From NCBI RefSeq assembly GCF_002906165.1, contig NZ_PPCN01000008.1, positions 186,001 through 250,000 on the forward strand: DNA of 64,000 nt, written 5' to 3'. A model generated the notes under the pieces. The model was given only the letters and a program-made list of their open reading frames with translations. It was not told the DNA's origin and searched no databases. This stretch comes from Roseibium marinum (GTDB lineage Bacteria > Pseudomonadota > Alphaproteobacteria > Rhizobiales > Stappiaceae). The translations under genes and the position numbers were made by a program. Of this stretch, positions 7,506-16,179 are shown in pieces. Position 1 is the first letter of the stretch. Every line of letters starts with the position of its first letter.

Positions 7506-9098
7506 ATGGACGTCGGGACGATTTCACTTCTCTTGCTGCTGGGCCTGTTCCTGCTGCTGGCTCTGGGCATGCCGCTGGGATTTGCATCCGCCACTCTGGC
7601 CGGCGCGATTCTGGTGTTGAAATTCGGACCGGACCTGCTGTTCCGGGATTTCGGGCGGGGGCCGCTGGCTGTCATCGGCCAGGCGATTTACCGGCAGATG
7701 ACGAACTATGTCCTGATATCCGTCCCCCTTTTCATATTCATGGCGGCATTGCTGGAACGCAGCGGCATTGCCAAGGACATGTATTCCTCACTTAACGTCT
7801 GGCTCAGCCGAACGCGAGGCGGCATCGCGATCGTGACGTCGATCATGGCCGTGATCATGGCGGCCATGTCCGGCATCATCGGCGGTGAAGTCGTCCTGCT
7901 CGGCCTGATCGCGCTGCCGCAGATGCTCCGGCTCGGCTACAACCAGAACCTCGCCATCGGCACGATCTGCGCCAGCGGCTCGCTCGGCACCATGATCCCG
8001 CCCTCCATCGTCCTCATTTTCTACGGCCTGGTCACGGAAACCTCGATCAAGGCCCTGTTCACCGCATCGTTCCTGCCGGGTTTCATGCTGGCCGCGTTTT
8101 TCCTGATCTACATTGTCGTCCGGACCCAGTTGAACCCGGACCAGGCGCCCCTGCCCGAACCGGATCCGAACGATCCGCCCGGCCGCGAGAAAGCGGTTCT
8201 GTTTGCCGGTTTCATGACCGTGATCGTCCTGGCGGCCACTGCCCTGCTGCTGGTACGCACCCTGTTTTTCACAGCCACCGGAGCGAACGCCGTAACGGAG
8301 GGTGTCGATCCGATCACCTGGGGCATGGCATCGGCCATGCCCTATCAGATTGGCATCCTGATCATCGGCGGCCTGTTGATGGAATTCGTCTTCGGTCGCG
8401 ACGGCATCCGGCGCGGTTGGGAGATGGGCAAGGGTCTGGTCGCGCCGCTCGTCGTCATCGGCGTCGTGCTCGGGTCGATCTACGGCGGCATCACCGGCAT
8501 CACCGAGGCCGCCGCGATGGGTGTGGTCGCCGTCTTCGTGATTTCCGTCCTGCGCGGGGAAATGAGCCTGAACGTTCTCCTCGATTCGCTGATGCGCACC
8601 ATGAAATCCACCGGCACCATAATCTGGGTGACTGTCGGCGCGGCGGCGCTCGCCGCCGCATACACCCTGGTCGGCGGCCCGACCTATGTGGCCAAGCTGA
8701 TTGTCGGGACCGAGCTTCCCACGATGGGCATCATTCTTGTGATGATGGTGGTTTTCCTGATCATGGGCATGTTCATGGACTGGGTTGGCATCGTCCTGCT
8801 GATCATGCCCGTGTTCCTGCCCATCGTCCTGGCGATGCCTGTCGAAGAACTCGGCTTCTTCGGCAATGTCGAGCCCAGGCATGTCGCGATCTGGTTCGGG
8901 GTGGTGTTCACGATGAACATGCAGGTCAGCTTCCTGTCCCCACCCTTCGGCCCGGCCGCGTTCTATCTGAAATCGGTCGCCCCGCCGCACATTTCGCTGA
9001 CCGATATCTTCAAGGGGTTCCTGCCCTTTATCGGCATCCAGCTATTGGCCCTGCTCACTCTGCTCACATGGCCGAACCTGGTCTCGGTGTTCCTTTGA
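7506..9098 (+). CDS. dctM: TRAP transporter large permease DctM
   Basis: This is the substrate-translocating subunit of the importer, with about 12-14 membrane helices. It has family motifs such as SGIIGGEVVLLGLIALPQML and GTICASGSLGTMIPPSIVL near residues 120-175, and FMDWVGIVLLIMPVFLPI near 420. At 530 residues it is about 100 longer than a standard DctM (425-440). The extra length is a hydrophilic Pro/Asp-rich loop near residue 215 (PDQAPLPEPDPNDPPGREK) plus more helices after it. The ATG at 7506 starts four bases after the dctQ stop, so the pair is coupled. The longer in-frame start at 7458 overlaps dctQ and is rejected. Confidence 0.92.
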   Translation: MDVGTISLLLLLGLFLLLALGMPLGFASATLAGAILVLKFGPDLLFRDFGRGPLAVIGQAIYRQMTNYVLISVPLFIFMAALLERSGIAKDMYSSLNVWLSRTRGGIAIVTSIMAVIMAAMSGIIGGEVVLLGLIALPQMLRLGYNQNLAIGTICASGSLGTMIPPSIVLIFYGLVTETSIKALFTASFLPGFMLAAFFLIYIVVRTQLNPDQAPLPEPDPNDPPGREKAVLFAGFMTVIVLAATALLLVRTLFFTATGANAVTEGVDPITWGMASAMPYQIGILIIGGLLMEFVFGRDGIRRGWEMGKGLVAPLVVIGVVLGSIYGGITGITEAAAMGVVAVFVISVLRGEMSLNVLLDSLMRTMKSTGTIIWVTVGAAALAAAYTLVGGPTYVAKLIVGTELPTMGIILVMMVVFLIMGMFMDWVGIVLLIMPVFLPIVLAMPVEELGFFGNVEPRHVAIWFGVVFTMNMQVSFLSPPFGPAAFYLKSVAPPHISLTDIFKGFLPFIGIQLLALLTLLTWPNLVSVFL

Positions 9099-9177
9099 CC
9101 GCATCCGGATCAACGCTCGTCCGGTAATTCATTTTGAGTGCCGGACCGGGCCGCTTTCTTGACGAAAGCAGGCCGTT

Positions 9178-12100
9178 CTATACTTCTCTGCCCGGTAGGG
9201 AACGCCGGCCCCGGACCTTCAGCAGCCGCCGGCCGCTGGCGATCGACCTGCCGAAGTCGCTCTGCACGGCAAGAAGCGCCGGCGTCAGCAGGATGACCAG
9301 CAGCAGGCCGAAACCCAGCCCGTAGGCGAGCGTGATCACCGTCGGCAACAGGAACTGTGCCTGCCGGCTGGTTTCGAACAGCAGCGGAGCAAGTCCGAAA
9401 ACCGTCGTCGCGGTCGTCAGGATGACCGCCCGCAACCGGTCGCAAACACCGTTGGTCAGGGCTTCGCGGAACGGATGATCCTTCGCGTACTCGTCAATGG
9501 TCGTGACCAGCACGATACTGTCGTTGATGATGATCCCCGCCATGCCGATGAATCCGACCACCGAGAACATGGACAGCGGCACCCCATGCAGGTAGTGGCC
9601 CCAGATCATGCCGACGCAGCCGAAGGGAATGACGATCATGATCATCAGCGGCCGGGTCCAGGATTCGAAGATCCAGCAGAGGGTCAGATAGATGCCGGCC
9701 AGACAGAGCGCGAAACCGATCATCGCGTCGGACAGGAACGACTTTTCCTGTTCCGCAAGGCCCGCCATTTCGCTTTCGACGTCGAACTCCGCGGCAAGCT
9801 GCGGCAGGAACTCGTTTTGCAGCAGCTCCGTCACCCGGGCCGCCGCCTCCGGATCGTCCTCCGACACGTCGCCGGTCACCTGCAAGGTGCGCAGGCCGTC
9901 GCTGCGCCGCACTGACGCGAAGCCGTAGGAGCTGTCCACACGGACGATCTCGCTCAGGGAAACGTAGGTCCCGGCCTCTGTCCGCACCCGGGTCGTGTAG
10001 AGGAAGGAGGAATCCGCCTCCTCGTCCGGCATCAGCACTTTCACTGTCGCCGTCCGCCGGCCGACCGGAAATTCGGCGACTTCAATACCCTCCAGCCGGT
10101 TGCGCAGGATGCGGGCGACATCATCGGTGGTAAAACCAAGCGCTTCGCCGCGCGGCGTAAGCGTCAGGCTCAGTTCCGGCTTGTCGTAAGCCAGCGTATC
10201 CTCAAGCGCGCTGACGCCCTCCAGCGGCGCAAGCGCCTGTTTGAGGCTTTCCGCGGCAGCTTTCAGGGCTTCGGTGGACGAACCGTACAGCCTGACGTCG
10301 ATCGCATCGCCGCCGGGACCGGAACGTTCGCCGCGCAAGGCGAGTGTTTCCAGCAGCGGCGGCTGGCGGATTTCCGCGCGCCAGTCCCCGATGAACTGGA
10401 ATGCGGAATAGGGCCTGAGGTCCGGGTCGAGAAGTTCGATGGATATCCCGCCGAGTTGGTCGACATCCTTGGTATCGGCGCCGCTGAGCCCGCGTCCGGC
10501 GGTCGCCCCGACCGTGGACAGGGCGAAGATGACCGGCTCGCTGCCGTATTCCCCGGCATAGCGCGTATTGACCACATCCAGAGCCCGTTCCATCTCCGCG
10601 ATCATCGCCTTGGTGTCGTCGCGTTTCGCCCCCGGCATCATGGCGATGCTCGCGGAGACCACCGCCCGCTCCGGCGCGTTGAAGAAACGCCAGCGCACAG
10701 TACCGTCGAAGAACAGCGACACGGACAGTGCCAGGACCATCACGGCAAATCCGATTACCGGATATCTGACGGTGACGATCCAGGCGATGAAGCGGCGGAA
10801 CAGGGTCTCCCGGAACCAGACAAATCCGCGGTTGAAGAGCCTGTTCGGCAAGTCGTACCAGCGCTGCTTTTTGCTCGCCGAGAGGGCGTGGTTCATATGC
10901 GCCGGCAGAATCAGAAAGGATTCAACCAGGCTGGCGATCAGCACCACCGCGACGGTGAAGGGAATATCGGCGACAAGACTACCGAACCGTCCGGTAATGG
11001 CCATCAGGCCGACAAAGGCGATGAGAGTGGTGATCGAGGCGCTGAACACCGGCGCCGTCATCCTCCGCGCGGCGAGGCTGGCGGCCTCTGCGGGCGTATA
11101 TCCGCGTCTGTGCAGGAAATCGGCATGTTCCCCGACCACGATGGCGTCATCGACGACGATGCCGAGACAGATGATCAAGGCGAAGACCGAGATCATGTTC
11201 AGCGTCAGCCCGAAAACATACATGAGGCCGATCGTGGCGGCCATCGCCACTGGAATACCCGCCGCCACCCAGAAAGCCGTGCGCGCGGACAGAAACAAAA
11301 ACAGGAACAGAAGAACCAGACCCAGTCCGAAAATCCCGTTTTCGACAAGAATGTCCAACCTGTCGATAATCTCCTGGGACCGGGTATTGGTCATTTGGAC
11401 GACCACGCCTTCGGGCAGCGTGCGCTGGAAATCCGCCGTGATTGTCTCCACGGCTCTCTGGATCTCGATCGTGTCTCCCTGGGCGCTGCGGCTGACCCGC
11501 AGCAGGACAGCGGGCATGCCCTTGTGATAATAGGCGCGCCCGCTTTCCACGCCTTCCGTGACGATGTCCGCCACCGAGCGCAGCCGCAGCTTTTCTCCCT
11601 GGGAGGGCGCTTTCAGGACGATCTCGCCAAGTTCCTGTTCGGATCGGCGGGTCTGCCCTGTCCGCAGCCGCGCGCCGCTGCCGCTGATATCGCCCGCCGG
11701 AGTGGTCTCCATCTCCGCCGAGACGGTGTCCGCGATCTCCGCAAGGGTCAGCCCGTGCCGCACGAGCATGCTTTCACCGACATTGACCCGGATGATCGGA
11801 TCGGCGAGCCCTCTGATCTCCACCCGGGTCACGCCCTGACGGAAAAACACGGTTTGCAGGTCTTCCGCGAAGCGGGCCAGTTGATCGATGTCCACAGGTC
11901 CGTAAACGACCACATCGGTCACCCGGTCGCTGTAGACGCTGCGGCTGACGACAGGCTCGTCGATCCCGTCCGGCAGGCTCGAGCGCGCCTGGTCGACGGC
12001 GGCTTTCACCTCGTCGGTGGCCTGCCCCATGTCCCAGCCGTCTTCGAATTCAAGTTCGATGCTGGCCTTGCCCTCCCGGGCGACGGACGTGGCTTCGTCC

Positions 12101-12357
12101 ACGCCGTTGATCGCCAGGAGAGGCGGCCCGAGAATTTCGACGATGGCCCGGTCCATGTCCTCCGGTCCCGCTCCCGGCCAGCTGACATCGACATCCACTC
12201 TCTCATGCACGAAGTCAGGGAAGAACTGCGTGCGGATCTGCGTCCCGGCGGCGACACCGCTGAGCAGCATGATGGCAAGCAGCAGGTTGGCCGCTGTCCG
12301 GTGGCGCACCATGTAGTCCAGCAACGACGCGAATTGCGATCCGCCAGGAGAACGCAT
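9178..12357 (-). CDS. RND family efflux transporter, AcrB/HAE-1-like inner-membrane pump
   Basis: A 1059-residue inner-membrane pump with the classic RND layout: one N-terminal helix, a large periplasmic loop (about residues 40-330), six helices, a second loop (560-860) and five terminal helices. The first loop starts QFFPDFVHERVDVDVSWPGA. The proton-relay aspartate pair of helix 4 is present in CLGIVVDDAIVVGEH, and helix 10-11 carries GIIINDSIVLVTTIDEY. It works as a trimer, exchanging protons for exported compounds. It lies 40 bases downstream of its membrane-fusion partner, on the same strand. No outer-membrane factor gene is in the window, so the pump must borrow a TolC-like protein. The substrates are unknown. 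Confidence 0.93.
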   Translation of the reverse strand: MRSPGGSQFASLLDYMVRHRTAANLLLAIMLLSGVAAGTQIRTQFFPDFVHERVDVDVSWPGAGPEDMDRAIVEILGPPLLAINGVDEATSVAREGKASIELEFEDGWDMGQATDEVKAAVDQARSSLPDGIDEPVVSRSVYSDRVTDVVVYGPVDIDQLARFAEDLQTVFFRQGVTRVEIRGLADPIIRVNVGESMLVRHGLTLAEIADTVSAEMETTPAGDISGSGARLRTGQTRRSEQELGEIVLKAPSQGEKLRLRSVADIVTEGVESGRAYYHKGMPAVLLRVSRSAQGDTIEIQRAVETITADFQRTLPEGVVVQMTNTRSQEIIDRLDILVENGIFGLGLVLLFLFLFLSARTAFWVAAGIPVAMAATIGLMYVFGLTLNMISVFALIICLGIVVDDAIVVGEHADFLHRRGYTPAEAASLAARRMTAPVFSASITTLIAFVGLMAITGRFGSLVADIPFTVAVVLIASLVESFLILPAHMNHALSASKKQRWYDLPNRLFNRGFVWFRETLFRRFIAWIVTVRYPVIGFAVMVLALSVSLFFDGTVRWRFFNAPERAVVSASIAMMPGAKRDDTKAMIAEMERALDVVNTRYAGEYGSEPVIFALSTVGATAGRGLSGADTKDVDQLGGISIELLDPDLRPYSAFQFIGDWRAEIRQPPLLETLALRGERSGPGGDAIDVRLYGSSTEALKAAAESLKQALAPLEGVSALEDTLAYDKPELSLTLTPRGEALGFTTDDVARILRNRLEGIEVAEFPVGRRTATVKVLMPDEEADSSFLYTTRVRTEAGTYVSLSEIVRVDSSYGFASVRRSDGLRTLQVTGDVSEDDPEAAARVTELLQNEFLPQLAAEFDVESEMAGLAEQEKSFLSDAMIGFALCLAGIYLTLCWIFESWTRPLMIMIVIPFGCVGMIWGHYLHGVPLSMFSVVGFIGMAGIIINDSIVLVTTIDEYAKDHPFREALTNGVCDRLRAVILTTATTVFGLAPLLFETSRQAQFLLPTVITLAYGLGFGLLLVILLTPALLAVQSDFGRSIASGRRLLKVRGRRSLPGREV

Positions 12358-12397
12358 GTCAGAACACTCCCTTCATGGCATCACGAACCTCGGGCCG

Positions 12398-13909
12398 TCA
12401 GCCCCTGCTTCCGAGCCGTTGTTCCAGCCGGTCGATCAGATCTTTCGGCACCATCGGCTGATTCAACGTGGCGAGCAGCCGGGCCTTGCGGTTTTCAGGC
12501 ATGTCGGAGCTGTTGAGCTGTTCGATCAGGGCCGCCCGCCGCTCCGGGTCAAGTGCAACCAGATCGCCCCGCGCGCCTTCCTCACCGGCTTCAGACATCC
12601 GAGCCGTTGCGGGACTGTCCGCGGCCGGCGCCGCACCCTCTTCGCCACTGCGGCGCGGAGTGACCTTAAGTCCCGTGCCGAGCTGCGGCAGCCTCTCGCG
12701 GACATAATCCGTGCCGAAAGGCACGTCCGCCAGAACAACCTCATTGCCCATCCGGCGCAGCAAGGTAGTGCGGATTTCCCGGATACGGTCGCCGTCGCCG
12801 ACAATCAGCAGGCGGCCGTCTTCGGTGACGGCGGACGAAGGAACGACCGCAACGCGGCTGAGTTCCGGCTCTTGCACCTCCACCTTGACGAAATCTCCGG
12901 GGCGCAGCGCCGTGCCGGGTTCCAGTTCCAGGGTCGCGAACAGGGTCCGGCCCGCCTCCCCTTCCGACACGACCGCGGCCGCCCGGTCGATATTGCCGGC
13001 GACTTCGAGCGACCGGCCGCCAAGCTGCAGCGTCACGATTACCGGAGCCTTGATGAGATTGCCGCCATCATCCAGAAGCCGCGAGAATTCGCTGGTCGAC
13101 AGTGAGAACTTCGCTTCCAGGGCGGCTGGATCTATCAGCAAGGCCAGGGTTTCCGATTGACTGACCCGCCGGCCGAGCGTGGCGTTGACCTCGGATAAAT
13201 TGCCGCTGAAGGGAGCTGTCAGCGCGGTTTCGTTCAACACCCGCCGCGCTTCTTCCAGCGCGAATTGCGCGCGTTTGACGGTCAGCTCCATGCGCTCGAC
13301 ACGCTTGCGGGCTGTGATCACCGATTGCAGCCGGTTGCTCAGCGACTGTTCCAGAGAGGCGACACCAAGTTCCTCGGTCTCGACCTGGACCGCGGTCGAA
13401 TAGCCCTTGTCCTTGAGTTGCTCCTGGCGCTCAAGAGACTGCCTGCGGAGAACGAGCTGCCGGCGGGCCGCTTCCAGTTCCTGCTCGGCGCCGACAATCG
13501 CTTCCTCGGCTTCCGTTTTCCCGGCCTGCGCATCCGCCAGCGCCGCTTCCGCATCCAGAACCAGGAATTCCGCGTTCGCCGGATCGATCCTGAGCAGCAG
13601 TTCGCCCTCGGCAACGGCGGCGCCGTCCCGGAATTTTCTCGCCACATCGACCAGAAGGCCTTCGGTGCTGGCGCGCAACTCCAGAGACCGCCAGCTCACG
13701 ATCTCGCCATAAGCGGTGGTGACAGGCGATATCGTTACGGGCGCAAGTTCAGCGACATTTACCGAGTAGCTGCGCTCGCGCGCGGGCCGCTGGCGGACGG
13801 TATCCTCCGCCGTCGTCGCGGTGTACAACCGGTAGACGCCGATACCGGCAAAACCGATCATCACCGCCATCAATGCCAGACCCAGCAGTCCACGCATCAA
13901 AAACCGCAT
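12398..13909 (-). CDS. RND efflux periplasmic adaptor (membrane fusion protein)
   Basis: This 503-residue adaptor starts with one membrane anchor (residues 5-28, GLALMAVMIGFAGIGVYRLY). It then has the lipoyl/barrel-sandwich half-motifs (LLVDVARKFRDGAAVAEGEL near residue 80 and APFSGNLSEVNATLGRRVS near 230). They flank a long coiled-coil hairpin (about 115-215, rich in Ala, Glu, Gln and Arg). A beta-barrel and membrane-proximal domain follow. The C-terminal 100 residues are low complexity and charged, an extension beyond typical HlyD/AcrA proteins. It bridges the RND pump downstream to an outer-membrane channel. The pair is probably one transcript starting from this gene. No dedicated regulator sits beside it. 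Confidence 0.92.
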   Translation of the reverse strand: MRFLMRGLLGLALMAVMIGFAGIGVYRLYTATTAEDTVRQRPARERSYSVNVAELAPVTISPVTTAYGEIVSWRSLELRASTEGLLVDVARKFRDGAAVAEGELLLRIDPANAEFLVLDAEAALADAQAGKTEAEEAIVGAEQELEAARRQLVLRRQSLERQEQLKDKGYSTAVQVETEELGVASLEQSLSNRLQSVITARKRVERMELTVKRAQFALEEARRVLNETALTAPFSGNLSEVNATLGRRVSQSETLALLIDPAALEAKFSLSTSEFSRLLDDGGNLIKAPVIVTLQLGGRSLEVAGNIDRAAAVVSEGEAGRTLFATLELEPGTALRPGDFVKVEVQEPELSRVAVVPSSAVTEDGRLLIVGDGDRIREIRTTLLRRMGNEVVLADVPFGTDYVRERLPQLGTGLKVTPRRSGEEGAAPAADSPATARMSEAGEEGARGDLVALDPERRAALIEQLNSSDMPENRKARLLATLNQPMVPKDLIDRLEQRLGSRG

Positions 13910-14028
13910 TCACCTCTCCAACCGCAACCGGCACAAAAAATGTAGCACTGCAACATCGCCTTACGCCCTGGCGTCTTGTTTATCATGCTTCCTGGGCGAA
14001 ATTCTGAAAAGCGTGTAACTACTTGTAA

Positions 14029-14058
14029 CAAAAAACCCGGCACCTTTGAGGTGCCGGG
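14029..14058 (-). terminator. Strong intrinsic terminator downstream of the Omp25-like gene
   Basis: On the minus strand a perfect ten-base-pair stem (CCCGGCACCT at 14036-14045 with AGGTGCCGGG at 14049-14058) with a three-base loop is followed by six T. It begins about 27 bases after the stop of the porin gene, as expected for a highly expressed monocistronic outer-membrane protein. Confidence 0.92.
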
Positions 14059-14084
14059 CCGATTTCTTCAGACAGGCTCAACGG

Positions 14085-14747
14085 TCAGAATTTGTAGCCG
14101 AGACCGAGGCGTACCTGCGACGTGTTCAGGTCCGAGCTCACACCCGTACCGTTCAGGTTGAAGTCCTGCTCGCCGAAATCCTGATACACATATTCGAGCT
14201 TGGCGCTCAGATTGTTGGTGATCGCAGCCTCGCCGCCGGCACCCAGCGTCCAGCCGAGAGCCGTCTTGCTGTCGCTGTCGCCGTTGCCGGAAACTTCCAG
14301 ATCGGCGAGAGCCAGACCGCCGGCGCCATAGACCAGATAGCGGTCGAAACTGTAACCCAGCCGAGCCCGGATATTGGAATTCCAGTTAGACTTCGATTGA
14401 ACAGTCAGACCGTTGCTGGTCTTGTTCTCCTCAAGGTCGGTCAGGCTGAAATCGGCTTCAGCGCCGACCACCACATTCGGCGTCACCTGAAAATTGTAGC
14501 CGGTATAAAGGCCACCGGCGACACCGTTCGCATCGGTGTCCAGACCGCTGTTACCGCCGGCGCGATTATCGAAATGTCCGAAAGCCCAGCCCAGATTTCC
14601 GCCGACATAGAGCCCGGTCCAGTCGATGGACTGCTGTGGGGACGGAACTGCCTCATAGACCGGTGCCGGCGATTGCGGCAGGTCCGCGGCCCAAAGCGGC
14701 GCGATCCCCGCCGTCAGTGCCAAACCCGCAAGTGCAAGACGTTTCAT
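14085..14747 (-). CDS. Omp25/RopB-like outer-membrane beta-barrel protein
   Basis: The product (220 residues) has a 20-residue signal peptide (MKRLALAGLALTAGIAPLWA) and the Omp25/Omp31-type eight-strand barrel. WTGLYVGGNLGWAFGHF opens the first strand. GVAGGLYTGYNFQVTPNVV and NIRARLGYSFDRYLVYGAGG are inner strands. LRLGLGYKF-like ending aromatics (VRLGLGYKF) give the C-terminal Phe recognised by the BAM machinery. In Brucella and rhizobia these are abundant structural outer-membrane proteins. The ATG at 14747 has GGAG eight bases upstream; the in-frame ATG at 14804 lies in a hairpin-rich leader and is rejected. It is monocistronic, with a strong terminator. Confidence 0.92.
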   Translation of the reverse strand: MKRLALAGLALTAGIAPLWAADLPQSPAPVYEAVPSPQQSIDWTGLYVGGNLGWAFGHFDNRAGGNSGLDTDANGVAGGLYTGYNFQVTPNVVVGAEADFSLTDLEENKTSNGLTVQSKSNWNSNIRARLGYSFDRYLVYGAGGLALADLEVSGNGDSDSKTALGWTLGAGGEAAITNNLSAKLEYVYQDFGEQDFNLNGTGVSSDLNTSQVRLGLGYKF

Positions 14748-14771
14748 CACAGATACTCCAGATCCACATTT

Positions 14772-14802
14772 CCAAACTTGGTTTGGCCGAAACATGTCGG
14801 CC
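14772..14802 (-). promoter_or_regulatory. Twin overlapping hairpins in the porin mRNA leader
   Basis: Two perfect palindromes sit 25-55 bases before the porin ATG. One is CCAAAC-TTG-GTTTGG at 14772-14786; the other is GGCCGA-AACATG-TCGGCC at 14785-14802. They share two bases, so the hairpins compete. They lie in the expected 5' untranslated leader, where enterobacterial and rhizobial porin mRNAs are often controlled by small RNAs or by RNA stability. The function is inference. Confidence 0.45.
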
Positions 14803-15115
14803 AATAACGAGCAGGAGGGCGGCGCTGCCGCATCCTCACACTCCCCACTGTGCAGATATGGAGAGCCTTTGTGGCGGATCAGGATTGAGATTTAGGAGTT
14901 TTGATGACGAATGACGGCAACATTCAGACACGATGAAAGATCGCTTAAGGCGATTGCATTTCGCGATCCAGATCGGAAGAAATTGCCACACCGCCCGGTG
15001 TAAAGATCCTTGCCACCGGCTTTCCCCATACCAATCTATTGCGTATAAGGCGCCCAGGCAGTTCGGCGCCCCCTCCCGCAGCCGCCTCACACCGAACCCG
15101 GACCGGAATTCATAA
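14803..15115. other. Divergent intergenic region without a recognised gene
   Basis: About 310 bases between the porin leader and the antiporter gene. Short open frames on both strands (14836-15090 minus, 14933-15115 plus) have no ribosome-binding site and no protein-like composition. The region should hold the porin promoter and the antiporter promoter, but I could not place -35/-10 boxes with confidence. Confidence 0.5.
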
Positions 15116-16129
15116 ATGCTCTTTGACTATGTAAGCCTCGCAGGCGGATTGGTTGTTTTGATTATCGCCGGTGATGTCTTGGTCAGGGGGTCTGTCGGTA
15201 TCGCGCAGCGGCTGGGTATCCCGAACCTGGTCATCGGCCTGACCATCGTTGCCTTCGGCACCTCCGCTCCGGAACTGGTGATTTCCCTTAAGGCGGCTCT
15301 GGAAGGCGCCGGCGGTATCGCGATCGGCAATGTCGTCGGCTCCAATATTGCCAATGTCCTTCTCGTGCTCGGCCTGCCCGCCATGATCGCGGCGACGCCT
15401 TGCGGCGAAACCGGAGCGACCCGCAATGCGATATTCATGGTCGCGGTGACAATGGTGTTTATCGCCCTGTGTTTCTTCACGCCCATTGGACTGCCGGCGG
15501 GTCTCGTGCTGCTGGCGCTGCTCGTCTTCTTTCTGGCAGCCTCCACCATGACCGCCCGCAACCACCGCAAGGAACAAAAGGCCATTGCGGCCGCGGCGGC
15601 GGGCGCCGCTGTGGCGGATGCGGACCCGGATACCTCCGACGTTCTCGATGATGTCGAGGACGTGCCGGACTCGCTCTGGATCGCACTGGTCTATATTCTC
15701 CTCGGCCTTGTCGGCCTGCCGCTTGGCGCGCATTTCACCATCTCGGGAGCAACCTCGATCGCGGCCGCCTGGGGTGTGAGCGAAGCCGTGATAGGCCTCA
15801 CGGTCATTGCGATCGGCACCTCGCTGCCGGAACTTGCGACAACCGTCATGGCCGCCATCCGCCAGCACGGCGCGGTGGCGATCGGCAACGTCATCGGCTC
15901 CAATATCTTCAACCTGCTGGCGATCATCGGCATCACGGCGGTCGTCGTCCCCATCGACGTGCCGCCCGAAGTGCTGAACCTGGACGTCTGGGTGATGCTT
16001 GCCTGCGCATTGCTGCTGACCGCCCTTGCCGGTTACCGCATCTGCCTCAACAAGGTCTCGGGTCTGGTGATGACGATAGCCTACTGCGTTTACATTGCGT
16101 CCGTTTATGTACTCGGACATGTCAACTGA
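15116..16129 (+). CDS. Calcium/sodium antiporter, CaCA family (YrbG-like)
   Basis: A 337-residue membrane protein of ten helices with the internal duplication of the cation/Ca2+ exchanger superfamily. The alpha-1 repeat is seen as GLTIVAFGTSAPELVISL with GNVVGSNIANVLLVLG (residues 40-90). The alpha-2 repeat is GLTVIAIGTSLPELATTV with GNVIGSNIFNLLAIIG (225-275). The acidic residue in each GTSxPEL motif binds the ion. A poorly conserved, acidic cytoplasmic loop (about 140-185, with ADADPDTSDVLDD) separates the halves. It probably exports Ca2+ in exchange for Na+ or H+. It stands alone between the porin and uvrC. Confidence 0.93.
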   Translation: MLFDYVSLAGGLVVLIIAGDVLVRGSVGIAQRLGIPNLVIGLTIVAFGTSAPELVISLKAALEGAGGIAIGNVVGSNIANVLLVLGLPAMIAATPCGETGATRNAIFMVAVTMVFIALCFFTPIGLPAGLVLLALLVFFLAASTMTARNHRKEQKAIAAAAAGAAVADADPDTSDVLDDVEDVPDSLWIALVYILLGLVGLPLGAHFTISGATSIAAAWGVSEAVIGLTVIAIGTSLPELATTVMAAIRQHGAVAIGNVIGSNIFNLLAIIGITAVVVPIDVPPEVLNLDVWVMLACALLLTALAGYRICLNKVSGLVMTIAYCVYIASVYVLGHVN

Positions 16130-16179
16130 CCCGGTTTCGTTCGCGACCGCCTCTTTCCCAAACGGCTTTCCACGCTTAA

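Noticed and set aside
7788..8990. 400-residue antisense frame opposite dctM, very rich in His and Asp
   Set aside because: It mirrors the codon bias of the membrane-protein gene on the other strand. No ribosome-binding site, domain or low-complexity function supports it.
10456..12516. 686-residue open frame antisense to the RND pump
   Set aside because: Long antisense frames are expected opposite GC-rich genes with strong third-position bias. Its residues are rich in His, Asp, Arg and Gln with no family motif, while the opposite frame is an unambiguous RND protein.
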